From positions 1 to 64,000 of the forward strand of contig OY762308.1 in NCBI GenBank assembly GCA_963665555.2: a stretch of DNA of 64,000 nt, read 5' to 3'. Positions within the stretch are counted from its first letter, which is position 1, and every line of letters begins with the position of its first letter. The position numbers were made by a program, and so were the translations under genes. This document shows, in pieces, positions 62,348 through 64,000 of this stretch. The DNA is from CAXXXW01 sp963665555. Lineage in GTDB: Bacteria; Pseudomonadota; Alphaproteobacteria; Thalassobaculales; Thalassobaculaceae. Below the pieces are notes generated by a model. That model made no database searches. It was given only the letters and a program-made list of their open reading frames with translations, and had not been told where the DNA came from.

Positions 62348-63249
62348 CCGCGGCGCCCTCCCGCGCCGGCTTCGCGGCCCTGATCGGCGCGCCCAACGCC
62401 GGCAAGTCCACGCTGCTGAACCGGCTGGTCGGCCAGAAGCTCTCCATCGTCACGCACAAGGTGCAGACGACGCGGAGCCGCGTGCGCGGCGTGCGGATCG
62501 AGGGCGCGGCGCAGATCGTCTTCGTCGACACGCCCGGCATCTTCCGGCCCCGGCGCCGGCTCGACCGGGCGATGGTGGACGCCGCCTGGCGCGGGGCGGC
62601 CGACGCCGACGCGGTGGTCCTCCTGCACGACGCCGCGCGCGGCGGCATCGACGAGGACACGGCCCGCATCCTCGACGGGCTGCGGCGGAGCGGCCGGCGC
62701 GCCGCTCTGGCGCTGAACAAGATCGACCTGACGCGGCCCGAGGCGCTGCTGCCGACGGCGGCGGAGTTCGCGGCGGCGGGCGCGTTCGAGGAGACCTTCA
62801 TGATCTCGGCCGAGACCGGCGACGGCTGCGCCGACCTCCTGGCGCGGCTGGCCGGCTGGATGCCGGAGGGGCCGTGGCTCTATCCCGAGGACGAAATCTC
62901 CGACCTGCCCGAACGCCTGCTCGCGGCCGAGATCACGCGCGAGCAGGTGCTGCTCCGGCTGCACCAGGAACTGCCCTACCAGGCCACCGTCGAGACCGAC
63001 CGCTGGACCGACCGCGAGGACGGCGCGGCGGTGATCGACCAGACGATCTATGTGCGCCGCGCCGGCCACAAGAAGATCGCCATCGGCGCCGGCGGCCGCA
63101 CGATCAAGGCGATCGGCCAGGCGGCGCGCGCCGAGTTGCGCCGCGCGCTGGGCCGCGAGGCGCACCTGTTCCTGTTCGTCAAGGTGCGCGCCAACTGGAT
63201 GGACGATCCCGAACGCTACCGGCCCTGGGGGCTGAACCCCGATGCCTGA
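62344..63249 (+). CDS. era: GTPase Era
   Basis: This 301-residue GTPase acts in 16S rRNA maturation and 30S assembly. G motifs are GAPNAGKST (residues 15-23), DTPGIF, and NKID; the C-terminal KH domain has HKKIAIGAGGRTIKAIGQAARAEL. GTG 62344 overlaps the stop of the upstream gene. In most Alphaproteobacteria, era follows rnc; here a luciferase-like gene lies upstream instead. recO follows. Confidence 0.95.
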   Translation: MTAAPSRAGFAALIGAPNAGKSTLLNRLVGQKLSIVTHKVQTTRSRVRGVRIEGAAQIVFVDTPGIFRPRRRLDRAMVDAAWRGAADADAVVLLHDAARGGIDEDTARILDGLRRSGRRAALALNKIDLTRPEALLPTAAEFAAAGAFEETFMISAETGDGCADLLARLAGWMPEGPWLYPEDEISDLPERLLAAEITREQVLLRLHQELPYQATVETDRWTDREDGAAVIDQTIYVRRAGHKKIAIGAGGRTIKAIGQAARAELRRALGREAHLFLFVKVRANWMDDPERYRPWGLNPDA

Positions 63250-63269
63250 CCCGCGCCCCGGTCCCGGCC

Positions 63270-64000
63270 GTGCAATGGACCGATGACGCCATCGTGCTGT
63301 CCGCGCGCCGCCACGGCGAGGGGTCGGCGGTCGCGACGCTGCTGACCCGCCGGCGCGGGCGGCACGCCGGGCTGGCGCGGGGCGCGTCGTCGGCCCGCGG
63401 GCGCGGCGCGCTCCAGCCGGGCAACCGGGTCGAGGCGACATGGACGGCGCGGCTGGCCGAGCATCTCGGCGCCTGGCGGATCGAGTTGCGCGCCAGCCAC
63501 GCGCCGGAACTGTTCGACGACCGGCTCCGGCTCGCCGGCCTCTCGGCCGCGCTGGCGGTCGCCGAGGCCGCCCTGCCGGAGCGCGAGCCGCATCCGGGCG
63601 TGTACGAGGCGCTGCTGGCGCTGGTCGCGGCGATGGAGGCGCCGGAACTGGGCGACGCCTGGATCGCCGCCCATGTCCGCTGGGAGCTCGGCCTGCTGGC
63701 GGAGCTCGGGTTCGGCCTCGACCTCGCGCGCTGCGCCGTCACCGGCTCCGGTGGCGACCTCGCCTTCGTCAGCCCCCGGACGGGCCGGGCGGTCTCGCGC
63801 GCGGCGGCGGAGCCGTATGCGGGCCGGCTGCTGCGGCTGCCGGGTTTCCTCGCCGGGCGCGGGCCGGGCGGCCGCGAGGACCTGGCGGCGGGCCTCGCGC
63901 TCACCGGGCATTTCCTGGAGCGCCATGTCTTCGCCCCGGCGCACCGCCCGCCGCCCCCCGCCCGCCTCCGCTTCGCCGACCGCCTCGCGGCCGCCGAGGG
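63270..64000 (+). CDS. recO: DNA repair protein RecO (3' partial)
   Basis: This is the first 243 residues of RecO, which loads RecA with RecF and RecR. VQWTDDAIVLSARRHGEGSAVATLLTRRRGRHAGLARGA is the N-terminal OB-fold, and the helical domain with GLDLARCAVTG follows. The start is probably GTG 63270. The gene runs off the right edge. Confidence 0.88.
   Translation, partial: MQWTDDAIVLSARRHGEGSAVATLLTRRRGRHAGLARGASSARGRGALQPGNRVEATWTARLAEHLGAWRIELRASHAPELFDDRLRLAGLSAALAVAEAALPEREPHPGVYEALLALVAAMEAPELGDAWIAAHVRWELGLLAELGFGLDLARCAVTGSGGDLAFVSPRTGRAVSRAAAEPYAGRLLRLPGFLAGRGPGGREDLAAGLALTGHFLERHVFAPAHRPPPPARLRFADRLAAAE

Overview
The window is about 64 kb of very GC-rich DNA with almost no intergenic space. 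The gene content points to an alphaproteobacterium, probably Rhodospirillales-like. The evidence is an NDUFA12-type complex I gene, DUF2155 and mlaD next to aat-accC-accB-aroQ, a DUF3035 (BamF) lipoprotein after ileS-lspA, a MutL with its own endonuclease motif, and a polyhydroxybutyrate phaA-phaB pair. This rests on gene families and synteny only; no rRNA or tRNA gene was seen. Long antisense reading frames are everywhere because of the base composition and were ignored.

Layout. 1-11 kb: a partial FMN hydroxy-acid oxidase, phaAB, an acyl-CoA dehydrogenase, a periplasmic cyclophilin, a ribbon-helix-helix protein, a lower-GC alginate-lyase-like lipoprotein, an HlyD/MFS export pair, and a divergent CoA-ligase/extradiol-dioxygenase-like pair. 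11-19 kb: an orphan TRAP solute receptor, a lower-GC OLD-type ATPase/TOPRIM gene, then the block aroQ-accB-accC-aat facing DUF2155-mlaD-NDUFA12. 19-32 kb: the main cobalamin region. cobA-cobB run leftward and cbiD-cobK rightward, facing a tightly overlapped leftward operon cbiX-cobH-cobL-cobI-cbiG/cobJ-cobM; cobO lies nearby. Several cbi-type (early cobalt insertion) functions are present. 32-44 kb: a metallopeptidase, a hydratase, then ribF-ileS-lspA-bamF-M16-M16, an outer-membrane barrel and mutL.

44-48 kb is a zinc module. A Zur-family repressor faces an outer-membrane porin with His/Asp-rich loops, followed by a ZnuA-like receptor and a ZnuB-like permease. A near-palindromic Zur-box-like site lies between the repressor and the porin. 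The permease seems to start at ATA, and no ATPase gene accompanies it. 48-55 kb holds a glutaredoxin-DinB fusion, an orphan CoA-transferase A subunit, an oxalyl-CoA decarboxylase-like enzyme, an XRE regulator, an OmpA lipoprotein and two dehydrogenases. 55-64 kb holds an O-antigen-ligase-like protein, a second cobalamin group (phosphatase, cobS, cobT), a cold-shock protein, a TPR protein, a luciferase-like oxidoreductase, era and a partial recO.

The most notable points are the zinc module (operator, metal-binding porin, non-AUG permease), the fully coupled cobalamin operon with a CbiG-CobJ fusion and a His-tailed Fe-S CbiX, a degenerate B12-box-like leader before cbiX, and two composition outliers (OLD-type ATPase, alginate-lyase-like lipoprotein). 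No CRISPR array, insertion sequence, integrase or phage gene was seen.
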